From positions 6,859,576-6,923,575 of the forward strand of contig OU342816.1 in assembly GCA_910591455.2 (NCBI GenBank): DNA of 64,000 nucleotides. The letters are read 5' to 3'. The position numbers were made by a program, and so were the translations under genes. This document shows, one piece after another, positions 51,527 through 61,499 of this stretch (position 1 is the first letter of the stretch; every line of letters starts with the position of its first letter). A model generated the notes under the pieces. It searched no databases. It was given only the letters and a program-made list of their open reading frames with translations, and had not been told where the DNA came from. This stretch comes from Pholis gunnellus (taxonomy: Eukaryota > Chordata > Actinopteri > Perciformes > Pholidae).

Positions 51527-54500
51527 TTTATTGATAATTAAACATTTCAAAGAACATAGGACAAAATGTAATTTAAAACAAAATGATATTTGTGTTCATC
51601 GTCATTCATACAAGTTGAATGTGGCATCAAAAATCGCTGTTTGGGGGGAGAAGGGGAGTCGAGCGTTGAATCAGCAACCGATCCTGAGCCAGGTTATTCA
51701 ACTCTGAAATGAAGGGCCTACCGATGTGCTCTTACGCAAGGCACTTTATCCCAAAAGTGGCCCCAAGGGCACATTTACAAAAACTAACACAACCCATCCT
51801 ACCTAAATGTCCCACGTCCAGCTGTGGCTGTGATTGCCTGGTACTGTTGAATGACAGGTTATTAGATACGGGTAACTAACAACATGCCTGCTTCAGATTT
51901 GGACTAAAAGACGATATACGTGTCTGCATCTGGTGTGTGTGTGAGCGGTCAGTATGTTGGGAGCAGGAATGTATGAGCAGAGTATGTTTGGGGGGGGGGG
52001 GGGGGGGTTTGATTGAAGGGATACGACCAGGAAAATCAAAAACAGGAAAAAGTTGATCTCCCCTCAAAAAAAAGGATGAGAGATTAATTTCCAAAAATCT
52101 GAAATCCTGGCAAATAAAACTCCCTGAAGACAGGGGAGGAATAAATGGATATAGGTGCGTGTGTATGTGTGTGATTGTGTTTGAGAGTGTGTATGGGTGT
52201 TTTCAGGGAGGGGCAGGAGTGTGTGGTCTGAGTGTTTACCTTAGTGGGGGGACACCCCATCGTCCACAGCAGTTTCAGGCCTAACGCTGCTGTTTTCCCC
52301 ATCCCACGCTACAGCTGCGTGTGCCGTACGTCCAGGGCAAGGGCTCAGTTTGGCTCCCTCCCACTCTAGCTGCAATAATCAGCAAGAGGAAGAAGGTGGC
52401 TGGAGCAGCAGCAACAACAAGGCATGCAACTAACAGTTCAAATGGAGAAGGTGGAATAATGTGGACATTTAGAGAGGCTATGTGTCACTGAAAACCTACC
52501 ACAGCACTACCAACTCAGGTGGCGAATTAGACATAAGATGAGGAACTAGGGTGTGGTACAATCACGGAACGGAACTTCTACTGTCAAACAATACTGATGG
52601 AGTCAAGTGTGCATTAGTATCATTTGCACGTGTGGCCTGCTTTACATGAGCAAAATGCAATGAATCCAGTTAAAATACATCTAGATATAAAGTGTGGAGA
52701 TGGCGTGGTGTGAATGCAGAGAGCGTTTGTGATCCTAGTGTCAAAAAGAGGCGTGTGACTCTGGAGAGATCAGAAGAGGGGAAAGGAAAGGTCATCGGCC
52801 CTTCTCACGGCTATTCGGAACAATCAGCGGCCTTCACTAAATCCAAAACCACCCTCATCTTCACCTGCAGCGCTGTCACCTCGTGTCCACTCAGTCAACA
52901 ACCCTACGCTGTTCACATCAGCAACACGCCGCTGCATTTAGAAGAAAAACAAAAATGCACCTGCTCTCAGCTCAAATGGTGAATCACCGATAGCTCCCTT
53001 TTTTTTTTCTTTTTTTTTTTTTAGGAACCGCACTTCAAGATCGAATGCCATGTCTGATTTCACAGCACGTTAAGCTCATATAAGCTCACATGCCACGCCG
53101 GTTCAATACCATTCAGTGCACGGTGCAAGTACGACCGCACCCGGATAACCATCGGGCTTCAGGGTTGCTTCACAAACGGCCTGATTCAATACAATATGAA
53201 ATAGAAAAAAAGAAATTTGGACGACTACAGGTGACTTAATGATTCTGTTCTAATGTTTTAGAAGTAAACACCGACTCACCCTTTAATTTAAATCGCTGAA
53301 AATGTATTTGTATCCTTTTATCGGAGTCATGTTCACACCCGGCTAACCCTTGAGACTATGAAACGTAACGTCTGCATAATCAGACTGGTAATATCCTGGT
53401 TGACTACAAATTTACTCTAATAATTCTTCTCACCTTGAAAACAGTTTGCCTCAGGAAAACTTGAATGCCATCTCCAAATCACCCAGAGTTCATTGGGTTG
53501 CAACAGAACCTAAGTGACCGTCTAACGAATTTGCGATTATCCGTCCAATACTTTGCCGTATCAAAGATTTACATGACCCAAAATAGAGGACAAAAATGAT
53601 ACATAATCACGTTGAGTGAGAGCCAGCCTGAAACACAACACAAAGCCGCTCAATTAACAAACATTCTCGATCTTCACAAACAGAAGGTTCTACAGTAAAG
53701 GCAACAAAAAACCTGGCTGAAGCACCGCTCGGTTTCACTTCGGCCGTCTCTTCTCGTCGACGTGTATTAACCAATCGGGCGGTTCAATGTCTGGACGAAC
53801 AGACTGGCTGTTATAAAAAAAAAGGTCAATGCAGCTGAATTCAAACAGAGGCCTGTTACATACTCCACACAGGACGTTCCTACGACCACACTAGTGCGCG
53901 GGTTTGGATTTCTATTATAAAATTGTTGTCATAAGGACATGTGGACCTCTGAAAAATGAGTTTTAAAAGAATGCTGCAAGACCGATGCATCTTGTAAAGA
54001 GGCCAGAAAGGCCGATGGATAATTTTCTCTTTTTGCAAGTTCATCCGTTTAAATGATTGGAGTATGTTTTTTATAGCTATTTAGTAATTTATCAGCGTAT
54101 TACATTTGAAATGTGTGATTTGGACTGCTTATTTCCCTGCACATGTTCATGTAGAGTATATAAAAGGCCTCGATTCAGTACAAACAAAAAGCTTCTCCTA
54201 CGATATCCTACCCTGGCCTCGGAGAACAACTTTGTCCCAAGAAACATTTAAGCCTCTTTGAACATCCAACCAGCTGTGCCTCATGTCATCGAACAGAAAC
54301 TGTGAACGCTTGACGCTATTACAAAATGAACTGTCCCACTACGCCACACAGGTATCCACCGACAGGCCAGCTAGTTAGAAACTAGGTTAGGATGGAGAAA
54401 AAAGGGGAAATGCGTCAGACTTGAATTACATTCGAATTACAACCTTGCTCCCTCACTGGTTTACACTGTCCCTTATGTAAATACACATGCACACGCACAC

Positions 54501-54536
54501 ATCTGCAGTGTGGAAGGAGTGTGTGTGGGGGTGGGA
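51527..54536 (-). other. rbm14: Probable 3' UTR of rbm14
   Basis: No supported gene. On the minus strand the first clear AATAAA after the rbm14 stop reads as TTTATT at 51527-51532, giving a 3' UTR of up to 3 kb. It contains an 18-nt G run at 51990-52007. ATTAAA-type hexamers (for example near 53282) may be used instead. The 96-codon + frame at 52692-52982 has no domain. Confidence 0.4.
51990..52007. repeat. Poly-G tract
   Basis: Run of 18 G residues, which reads as poly-C in an rbm14 transcript if the 3' UTR extends this far. Confidence 0.9.
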
Positions 54537-57500
54537 CTATCGATAAGGGGGTTCTGGCGTGTGGTAAGGGTAATCATGGCGCTGGGGCATGGGTTGCCCG
54601 TGTGCGGGTGTCTGCTCATACGGTGTGGATGCGGAGTAGCTTCCCGCTGCTGCGTAAGCTCCCGATGAATCATATGCTCCGGGTGCCCCATAGCCTCCAG
54701 ACGCGTCATAGCCTCCTGACGAGGCGTCGTAGTTCCCAGATGAAGCATTGTAGCTCCCGGATGAGGCGTTGTAACTTCCGGACGCGTCATACGTTCCTGG
54801 CGGCGCGTAGGCTCCCGGTGCTGCGTACGTCGGGGGCGCCGAGTACGTCCCCGGGGGCGCTGTGGTGGAGGCCTGTGCCTGTGTGGTGGCAGGTGGAGGC
54901 GGGGGAGGAGGAGGAGGATTGGTGTAGGCATACTGGAGGTACTGGTACTGCTGCTGGTACTGTTGATACTGTTGGTATTGATGCATTTGCTGGTAGTACT
55001 CTGTGTAAGACCTGGAGTGCAGTTTACAACAGAAGCGGTAAAGAGAAGAAAGAAACAAAGAAATGTTAGCCGAAAAACCACATCTCGCATGAAATAATGA
55101 ACACAGGGATGTGTATTTTTTTTTGTTTGATGTTAATAAAGCATTCTACAATAATGTAATGATTTATTGATCAGTGCTATGTAGTGGTGTAACGGAGTTT
55201 TATGATCCGTTGCACCACTAGTGAGATGTAAATAAACTATTATTATACAGTATGTGCAAGTGGAAGCAGGCGTAACACGCTTAATTTTCCTTCTGCTGCC
55301 ACCTTTAATCAAAATGTATTGTGTGTACCTAGCAACAGGATCTGACCCTTCAGGTGTGTTGGTGGCAGCCGGGGCATCTTCAGGTCCTCCAGGTGGCGTC
55401 GGCAGCAGGGCGCGGCGCTTCGGTCGTATCTGACCGAAGGAACCTGGAACCGGGTCAGGGAGGAGGGGGGCTCGGTTTCCTCTGATTGGACTGCGGTCTC
55501 GCTCACTGTCTGCAGACACCGCCTTTCTCCCTGCCTGCTGCTCTGCCAGAACCTTTATTTAAAAAAAATATGTCAGAAAATAAAACGTACACGAAAATGT
55601 ACAACACAAAATAAACAGAGGAGAAGATTATACAGTTTTACTACCTTCTGTCCCTCCTGAAAGAACTTTGCCCTCGCTGCCTCGAAAAGCGTCGTTGGAT
55701 CTGGTCCGCTTTGTGACTCTACTTCTTCAACAGTGGTAACAGCTGCGGGATTGTGATTGGCCATATCTTGATACACCTGGTCAGCAACTGTCCCGTATAC
55801 CTGGCTGGCTAGAGCGCCGTATATCACCCCATCTGCACCTTTAGCGCTCGTAATGCCCTTCAAAGCAGCGTAGGTGGGGTCAAAGGAGGTGGTGTTGTAG
55901 AATGAGTTATGGACACTTTGTTGAACCTACAAAGACAGATGGGAGATGCCAGCATTTAAAATAAAGCATTACAAAATATACTCCAACCCAATTTCTCTAT
56001 AAAACACTACGGGTAACGAAAGTGTGAGCGTCAGGTTCAAACGAGTCTAGTCACAAATGCGTGTGACCGTTCATAAACTCGGTTTTTTCAGAGATCAGAA
56101 GTTAGATGTTTTCCGGATAGCGGATGCCCTGCTAGAGAATTAACTGACTTGTATGGGTAGTCCAGCCGCGGCTGCTGCAGCTGCTGCTAGCACGGCTGCT
56201 TGACTCTGATGGTGCTCTAGCGATGGAGGTGGTCGCGGAAGAAGACCCTCCCTGCCTACAAGGCAAAGGGAGAACAACACATGATGAGAACAGGAGTTGT
56301 TTTCAGCATTTAATATGATGCAGTTAAAACACAAATGGATAACTTCATCTTTACCTCCTGCTCCACCACCGTGGTTTGAATTTCCAGCCATTGCAATCTG
56401 GTTGATCAAAGGTTGAGCTTTGGACAGCTCTACGGCCAACTGACGGCCCTTGTACATGGTCCCGTTGAGTGCGTCGATAGCCACCAGGGCCTCCTCCTTC
56501 CTCTCCATATGCACAAACGCATAGCCAACATTTGAGCATAATCTGGCTGTAGAGTACACAGGAAGCTCAGCGTTAACATGAGACACCGATTAAAAATAAA
56601 ACACATCAATCCCATATTGGTATTGTCAAAAATGTAACTATTCAAACTTTCTAGATGACATAAGATAATCTGAAGATTGTTGTTACATTACAGATCAGTA
56701 CTTCTACTAAATATTTCCTCACAATAAGTATTGGTGACGGGATTTCTAACTCACCTTTGACTTTGTCACAGTCTAAAACTCTTCCAAAGGTTGAGAACAA
56801 ACCGTGCAGGTCATCTGCTGAACATGTTGCGGCGAGGTTCCCCACAAACACTTTAGTGGAGTTGGGTGGGCGCGCACGGGACTCCTCGACCACCAACGGC
56901 CGGCCTCTGTACTCTTTGCCATCGAGATGTCGTATGGCCCTGTAAGAGTAGGAATGAGAAACATCTTTATATCTTTGTATCATCATCATCATCATCATCA
57001 CCGGGTGTACTGCAAATATTTTAGCTGAGGTTAAAAATTCATCAAATAAACTAAAACCAGCCAAATGCTGCCTGCGTGTTTTACGACGGATTATATATTA
57101 ATTGGATTTCTGATTCTGCAGGGGTCCAGTTCGTAATGTTTTTTTCAGCCCAACAAAGCCTATAAAGTCATATACTGCAGCACTAAACCCAACCAGCCCA
57201 TCAGTTTATTATGTAAAGCAGGGGTCCCCAAACTTTTTCCTGTGAGGGCCACATCACTGAACATATCGTTTGACCTAGGGCCCGATTATGGGGGGGGGGG
57301 GGGGTGCTACGCGCAGGTGAGCGACTGTTGCATCGTGCGCGCGGATCGGGGCGGAACACCGCCGTGCGCGATACAGAGAGCAGGGGAATTGAAAACGCGC
57401 GACCATGTAGTGACAGACATGACATGCCGGCGTGTAAATAAATTAAGCACAAGTACTCGTCCTTCAAGCTCTCATCTCTCGGCTCTTCTACTTCTTCTAC

Positions 57501-58193
57501 TCTTCTACTTCTACAGGGTGCGCGCATGACAGCTCTCATCTCGTTCGCCCCCTGGTGGTTGGCTGATTCAGGAAGCGTTTGATTTGATATGTAGCAGAGC
57601 ACGTATTTTAAACGTTAATATCGCAGACGATCATGCTCATTTAATCGTGGCAGCCAAAATCGTGATCGCAATTAAAATTCGATTAATTGTGCAGACTGAA
57701 AAAAAATCATAATGCGTCTCTGGTATTGTTCAGGGGGCCGGACCAAATGTGGAGGCGGGCCGCATCCGGCCCGCGGGCCGTAGTTTGGCGACCACTGATG
57801 TAAAGCTTTAGACCAGGGGTGTCAAACTCATTGTCGCTCTGGGGCCACATCAGCATCATTCATATCCATGTTTGATTTTATCCCCAGCATAAAGCATATT
57901 TCTATAATATCAATGAATTCATGCTATCTAATAGTGGTGATGAACAGTTACTATCTAATAGTGGTGATGAACAGTTACTATCTAATAGTGGTGATGAACA
58001 GTTACTATCTAATAGTGGTGATGAACAGTTACCTGTCTGCTGCCCCCTCCCCCTTCAGGGTAACGAAGGCGTACTGTCTGAGCAAAGAGCAGGTGTTGAT
58101 CTCTCCATATGGAGAAAAGAGCTTCGTTAACTCGTCGTGAGTTGCATCTAAAGGAAGGTTCCCGACAAACAACTTCACGTTCTCACCGCTCAT
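54537..58193 (-). CDS. rbm14: Tandem-RRM RNA-binding protein, Rbm14/CoAA type
   Basis: Nuclear RNA-binding coactivator and splicing regulator; human RBM14 needs its prion-like domain for paraspeckles. Seven coding exons on the minus strand: 58193-58033, 56939-56755, 56546-56355, 56255-56149, 55926-55645, 55552-55329 and 55011-54537, giving 541 aa. RRM1 has KLFVGNLP (7-14) and YAFVTL (41-46). RRM2 has KVFVGNL (83-89) and YAFVHM (124-129). No CCHC zinc knuckle follows, which argues against Rbm4. The middle contains an alanine run, GALASQVYGTVADQVYQ, and an ERDRSPIRG motif like the RDRSPLR of human RBM14. The tail is Gln/Tyr-rich, then poly-Pro, then Tyr-Ala/Gly-Ser repeats (YNASSG, YDASSG) typical of a prion-like domain. 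RRM2 carries an odd insertion at the exon 2/3 junction. It converges on picalm and diverges from rin1; human RBM14 and RIN1 are also neighbours. Which fish paralogue it is remains unresolved. Confidence 0.86.
56980..57000. repeat. (ATC)n microsatellite
   Basis: Seven ATC units in rbm14 intron 1, about 40 nt upstream (minus strand) of the exon-2 acceptor. Confidence 0.85.
57219..57797. mobile_element. Non-autonomous hAT-type transposon with 8-bp target duplication
   Basis: The left end is CAGGGGTCCCCAAACT and the right end, reverse-complemented, is CAGTGGTCGCCAAACT (14 of 16 match). Both ends are flanked by the same 8 bp, ATGTAAAG (57211-57218 and 57798-57805), the target-duplication length of hAT transposons. 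There is no transposase. The interior carries a 15-nt G run (57290-57304), CpG-rich sequence, and a second repeat type (TTAATCGTGGCAGCC to GATTAATTGTGCAG, about 57600-57700), so the element looks composite. It lies in rbm14 intron 1. Confidence 0.8.
57814..57858. mobile_element. Isolated hAT-like terminal fragment
   Basis: CAGGGGTGTCAAACTCA followed by a GGGGCCACAT segment resembles the end of another hAT-type element. No matching opposite end was found. It lies only 17 bp beyond the intact element at 57219-57797. Confidence 0.5.
57923..58030. repeat. 27-bp tandem repeat (4 copies) abutting the rbm14 exon-1 donor
   Basis: Four nearly identical copies of a 27-bp unit (starting ACTATCTAATAG, ending GATGAACAGTT) at 57923-57949, 57950-57976, 57977-58003 and 58004-58030. 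Copy 1 differs at its first base. The array ends one base before the donor dinucleotide of rbm14 exon 1 (58032-58031). On the minus strand each junction recreates GTAACT, the donor hexamer. Confidence 0.92.
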
Positions 58194-58200
58194 CTCTGTA

Positions 58201-58212
58201 TCACACAGGCAT
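58201..58212 (-). promoter_or_regulatory. Minimal upstream reading frame of rbm14
   Basis: On the minus strand the inferred 5' UTR acceptor is followed directly by ATG CCT GTG TGA, a three-residue frame. It stops 7 nt before the rbm14 ATG at 58193 and is out of frame with it. It exists in the mRNA only if the acceptor before 58212 is used. Confidence 0.45.
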
Positions 58213-58880
58213 CTGTAGAAGAGAAAACATGGTGCTCTGGTTTAAATGTCTCCTTTTGATGTTGGTAACGTTGCTAACTTTAGTGAATCTCCACAGAAAA
58301 ATCGGGTTTTCCCCATGTGGCTAATCATAGTTAATGATGTTCATCCTAAGTCACACTGACAGGTGGGGTTATTTAAAACTAAAGTCATTAACTGGTTACA
58401 TTGTCACCTGCCAATAAGCATATTGACGTTAGCTAACCGGTTATTATTAGCTTTACTGAGCTAATAAAGCCGTTGACTTTCTCGGCGAAAGCGGGTCAAA
58501 TGAAGCCTGTGTAGCTGCAAAATTAGCTAAACTGGCTAATGCCAGACAAATTACAAATAATCGGTAACATACAACTGGTTTTATGGTAAGATGTACGATC
58601 AGTTATACGACCACCAGTTAGCTAAACAACTACGACACTACTGGCCATTTTGTTAAACGCAAACATTAACGATGTGGCTAACGTTAGCTAAGCTAGCTAG
58701 CGCAGTGGTTTCATCACAGTGTTTAAAAACATGTGCTTAAGCTACAGCTCCATCACTGGCGTGTATACTATCATAGCGTGTATTAATCACCGTTAATCGT
58801 GTTGTGCATCCATTTTAGTTTAAAAGGGAGGGAAAGCAACATAATCATGCTAGCATAGTAACGTTTCACGGACTTCTTAC
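58213..58880 (-). other. rbm14: Probable 5' UTR intron of rbm14
   Basis: Inferred between a donor just 3' of 58881 (minus strand GTAAGAAG) and a strong acceptor (TTTTCTCTTCTACAG) ending at 58213. It is AT-rich with GCTAGC/GTTAGC motifs. No gene inside. Confidence 0.5.
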
Positions 58881-58960
58881 CCAACGCGGTCCTGGAGCTG
58901 TATTTCAAACGTCACATCCGTTTCCGGTTTCTTGACGTTCACTGACTGGAAGCCACAGGG
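58881..58960 (-). other. rbm14: Probable non-coding first exon of rbm14
   Basis: CpG-containing sequence ending in a good donor (GCGTTGG followed by GTAAGA). On the minus strand it contains ACCGGAAAC, an ETS-like motif, and TGACGTTT, a CRE-like motif. The 5' limit is only estimated. Confidence 0.45.
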
Positions 58961-59640
58961 GCGCAGTTACATCAGATTTGCACCAGATGGCTGCTTCGTA
59001 TTTCTGACTGGGGCATTCTTCCTCTTTTTCAGTTTTACGGCCATGTCTACAGTCTAAAATCTCTTACTCTGACGCATAAACAACACAACACATGATCTGA
59101 CGTCAATGTAGTTAATTGTGGAGTACTGTGTCTCCTGAAAGATCTACAGTGCTTCAGAGGGCAACATTACCACACTTAAATATCATTGATTTAGTAGTTT
59201 CATATCAATGGCGGGTAGTGGGGAATAAGTAGCAGTTACCCAGATCCTTTACTTAATAATCCAATATACAGTTTTCTGGAAAAGGCAACAATGCATACGT
59301 CTGTTGTATAAGTTTTTTTGATATTTTGATCATAATATTTTAATAATGTAAACTTCTGAATGCATTACTTGTATGACACTGCTACATTGCTTTTTTATTT
59401 TTTATTTTAGTGGAAGTTTGAGTACGTCTTCCACCACTATAACACTATAAACATAGTTATATCGGGTTTGACTTTTCTACGCCTCAAATATTTCTGCTTC
59501 GGACAGGCGCGTCTTTCTTGGCCCGTGGCATATAGGTATCACGTGTTTGTTTCCAGGTGAGGGAGAGGGGGAGGAGCCAAAGAAGAGAGACGTCTCCGGA
59601 TCTAAGACCACACGTCATGACAGGCCAAAGTGGAAGAGAA
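58900..59640. promoter_or_regulatory. Putative intergenic promoter region between rbm14 and rin1
   Basis: rbm14 (minus) and rin1 (plus) begin on either side of this region of about 0.6 kb. Elements on the rbm14 side are ETS-like and CRE-like. On the rin1 side, sequence around 59500-59640 is CpG- and GGAG-rich. The middle is AT-rich. The layout suggests divergent promoters but does not prove shared control. Confidence 0.4.
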
Positions 59641-59737
59641 GCAAAGTTTTCATCCCCGTGAATTTGATGGAAAAAATAGCAGTGTGTCAACATAAAGTGG
59701 ACCCGGAGGGGATCAAAAGAAGTATCGGGACAACGAG
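59560..59737 (+). other. rin1: Probable non-coding first exon of rin1
   Basis: GC-rich sequence ending at a donor (AACGAG followed by GTAAAC) at 59737. The open frame through it (from 59547) does not join in phase with the next exon, so it is best read as 5' UTR. The start of the exon is a guess. Confidence 0.4.
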
Positions 59738-60294
59738 GTAAACGACGAGCCCTGGTAATGTTAAAGTTAGAATCCCACAGTACACACAAGTGGTGTAAAT
59801 ATACGGCAGGAAGACTCTTGGTTTCAATAGGAAATGTGAACGTTTTACAGGAATGCGCGCTGCGGATCCAGACAGATGTTGACATGTAGGCTGCGGTGAG
59901 ACTTAATAGGGCGACAGACCTATATGTTCAGAAAAATAGCCATAACCAACAATATCATTGCTCGTTTACGTGTAATTATTGATGTTACATCGCCGTCTGT
60001 GCGTCGTGTTTCAGTGTCGTGTTTCTCTTCCTATTTCATTTAAGCTCTGTCTGAGCTGCTGCACTTTACCAAGTCTGGACTCGCTGTCCCAATCCAGGCG
60101 GATTTATTACGCAGTCGTGTGTGCGTGTGTGCGTGTGTGTGTGTGTGTGTGAGGGCATCCTTTCCATCTTCCTGTTGTTAATGTGAGCCACAAGGAGAGA
60201 TAATAACCACCTGTAGCCTGCACACACTAAGGGAGTGCATGGTCACTGGCAGGACATCTAATAGCCATGGGTTTACTTTTCGTTGCATGTGTAG

Positions 60295-61401
60295 ATGGCA
60301 CAAGAAGAACCGCTGTATGATTTCCCGGAGCCCACCCAGTCGTCACAGCAGAAGCTGTTGGGGCATCAGAGGGGACGGGGCTCTCTGAAAAGCATCAGCG
60401 TGCTGGACCGTCTCCTGCTCACAGTTCCAGTCTGGTTCCAGCTGTCCATCAATCCTGCCACCGCACTGCACATACTGCAGAGGGAGCCTCCTGGGGTGAG
60501 AGCCGCATACACTCCATCGAAATAAAATCAGGAGCACACCATATGTCCACATACGTGTAGGCCATACCTCTCTTGCCTTCTCTGTCCATGTCCTACACAC
60601 TCACACATGCACTCAGTAATCACTTGTGTCCTCCCGCAGACCTTCCTGGTGCGCAGGTCTCGCACGTCCCAGAGAAATGTGCTGTGTATCCGCTTGGCGG
60701 ATGACAGCGTGCCATCCTTTGTTCAGCAATTTGGCATCAGGGAGGAACAATCCAGTAAGAGTATGTGACAACAAAACAATTATATTTCTGTGTCTGACCC
60801 ATCAAGACTGAATCTGCCTTCTTTGGTAAACAAATATGTAGTCATGCCCGTGTGTGCGCATCATCAAGATGTTGTCCAATTGCACTAGGTAGTAGTGTTA
60901 CATAGTTTTAACACACGACTACATCTCCCCCTCCAAAAATCTCTGCAACTTTCAATTTTCCTCACCCCCAGCTCTGTGTCTGGAGACGTCAGCCATCAGT
61001 TTCCCAGATGTCCCAAGACTAGTTTCCTTCTACTGTGTCAGCAGGTACCATCTTGCCTTCCTCATTATCATTTTCCTCAGCCGTTCACCATTTGTGTCTT
61101 TTCTGTTCGTTACCTTCACTTCCTATACAATATGTTCACAGCAGTTTTCCCTGTTTTTCTACATGTGTCACTGTCCATATTTATTGATCTGCAAGAGCAA
61201 ATGCTGGTGTTAATATTGTACATTTTCTGTGTATCAGAGATGTATTACGCTTCCCTTTGGAGCTTCCTGAGGCCATTGCAAAGGCGACATCCCACAAAGA
61301 GCTCGAGTCCATCTCACATATGGGAATAGGTTGGTAAACACAACTCCTTGTTTGCACGCATACTACATTCATTATTATTACCTCCCAGCTGCTGGGGAAT
61401 A

Positions 61402-61499
<98 letters not shown>

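Noticed and set aside
52692..52982. 96-codon plus-strand frame between picalm and rbm14
   Set aside because: No domain, no splice context, and it lies antisense within the inferred rbm14 3' UTR.
54473..55090. Long open frames on both strands (182 and 205 codons) over rbm14 exon 7
   Set aside because: They are shadows of the repetitive Tyr-Ala-Ser-Gly and Pro/Gln coding sequence of rbm14. The true frame is fixed by the upstream splice phase.
57923..58030. Regular repeats considered as a CRISPR array
   Set aside because: The copies are directly adjacent with no spacers, and the DNA is vertebrate; this is a minisatellite.
59547..59741. 64-codon frame as a possible rin1 N-terminus
   Set aside because: Splicing at its donor (59737) does not join in phase with the exon that starts at 60295 with an ATG, so it is treated as 5' UTR.
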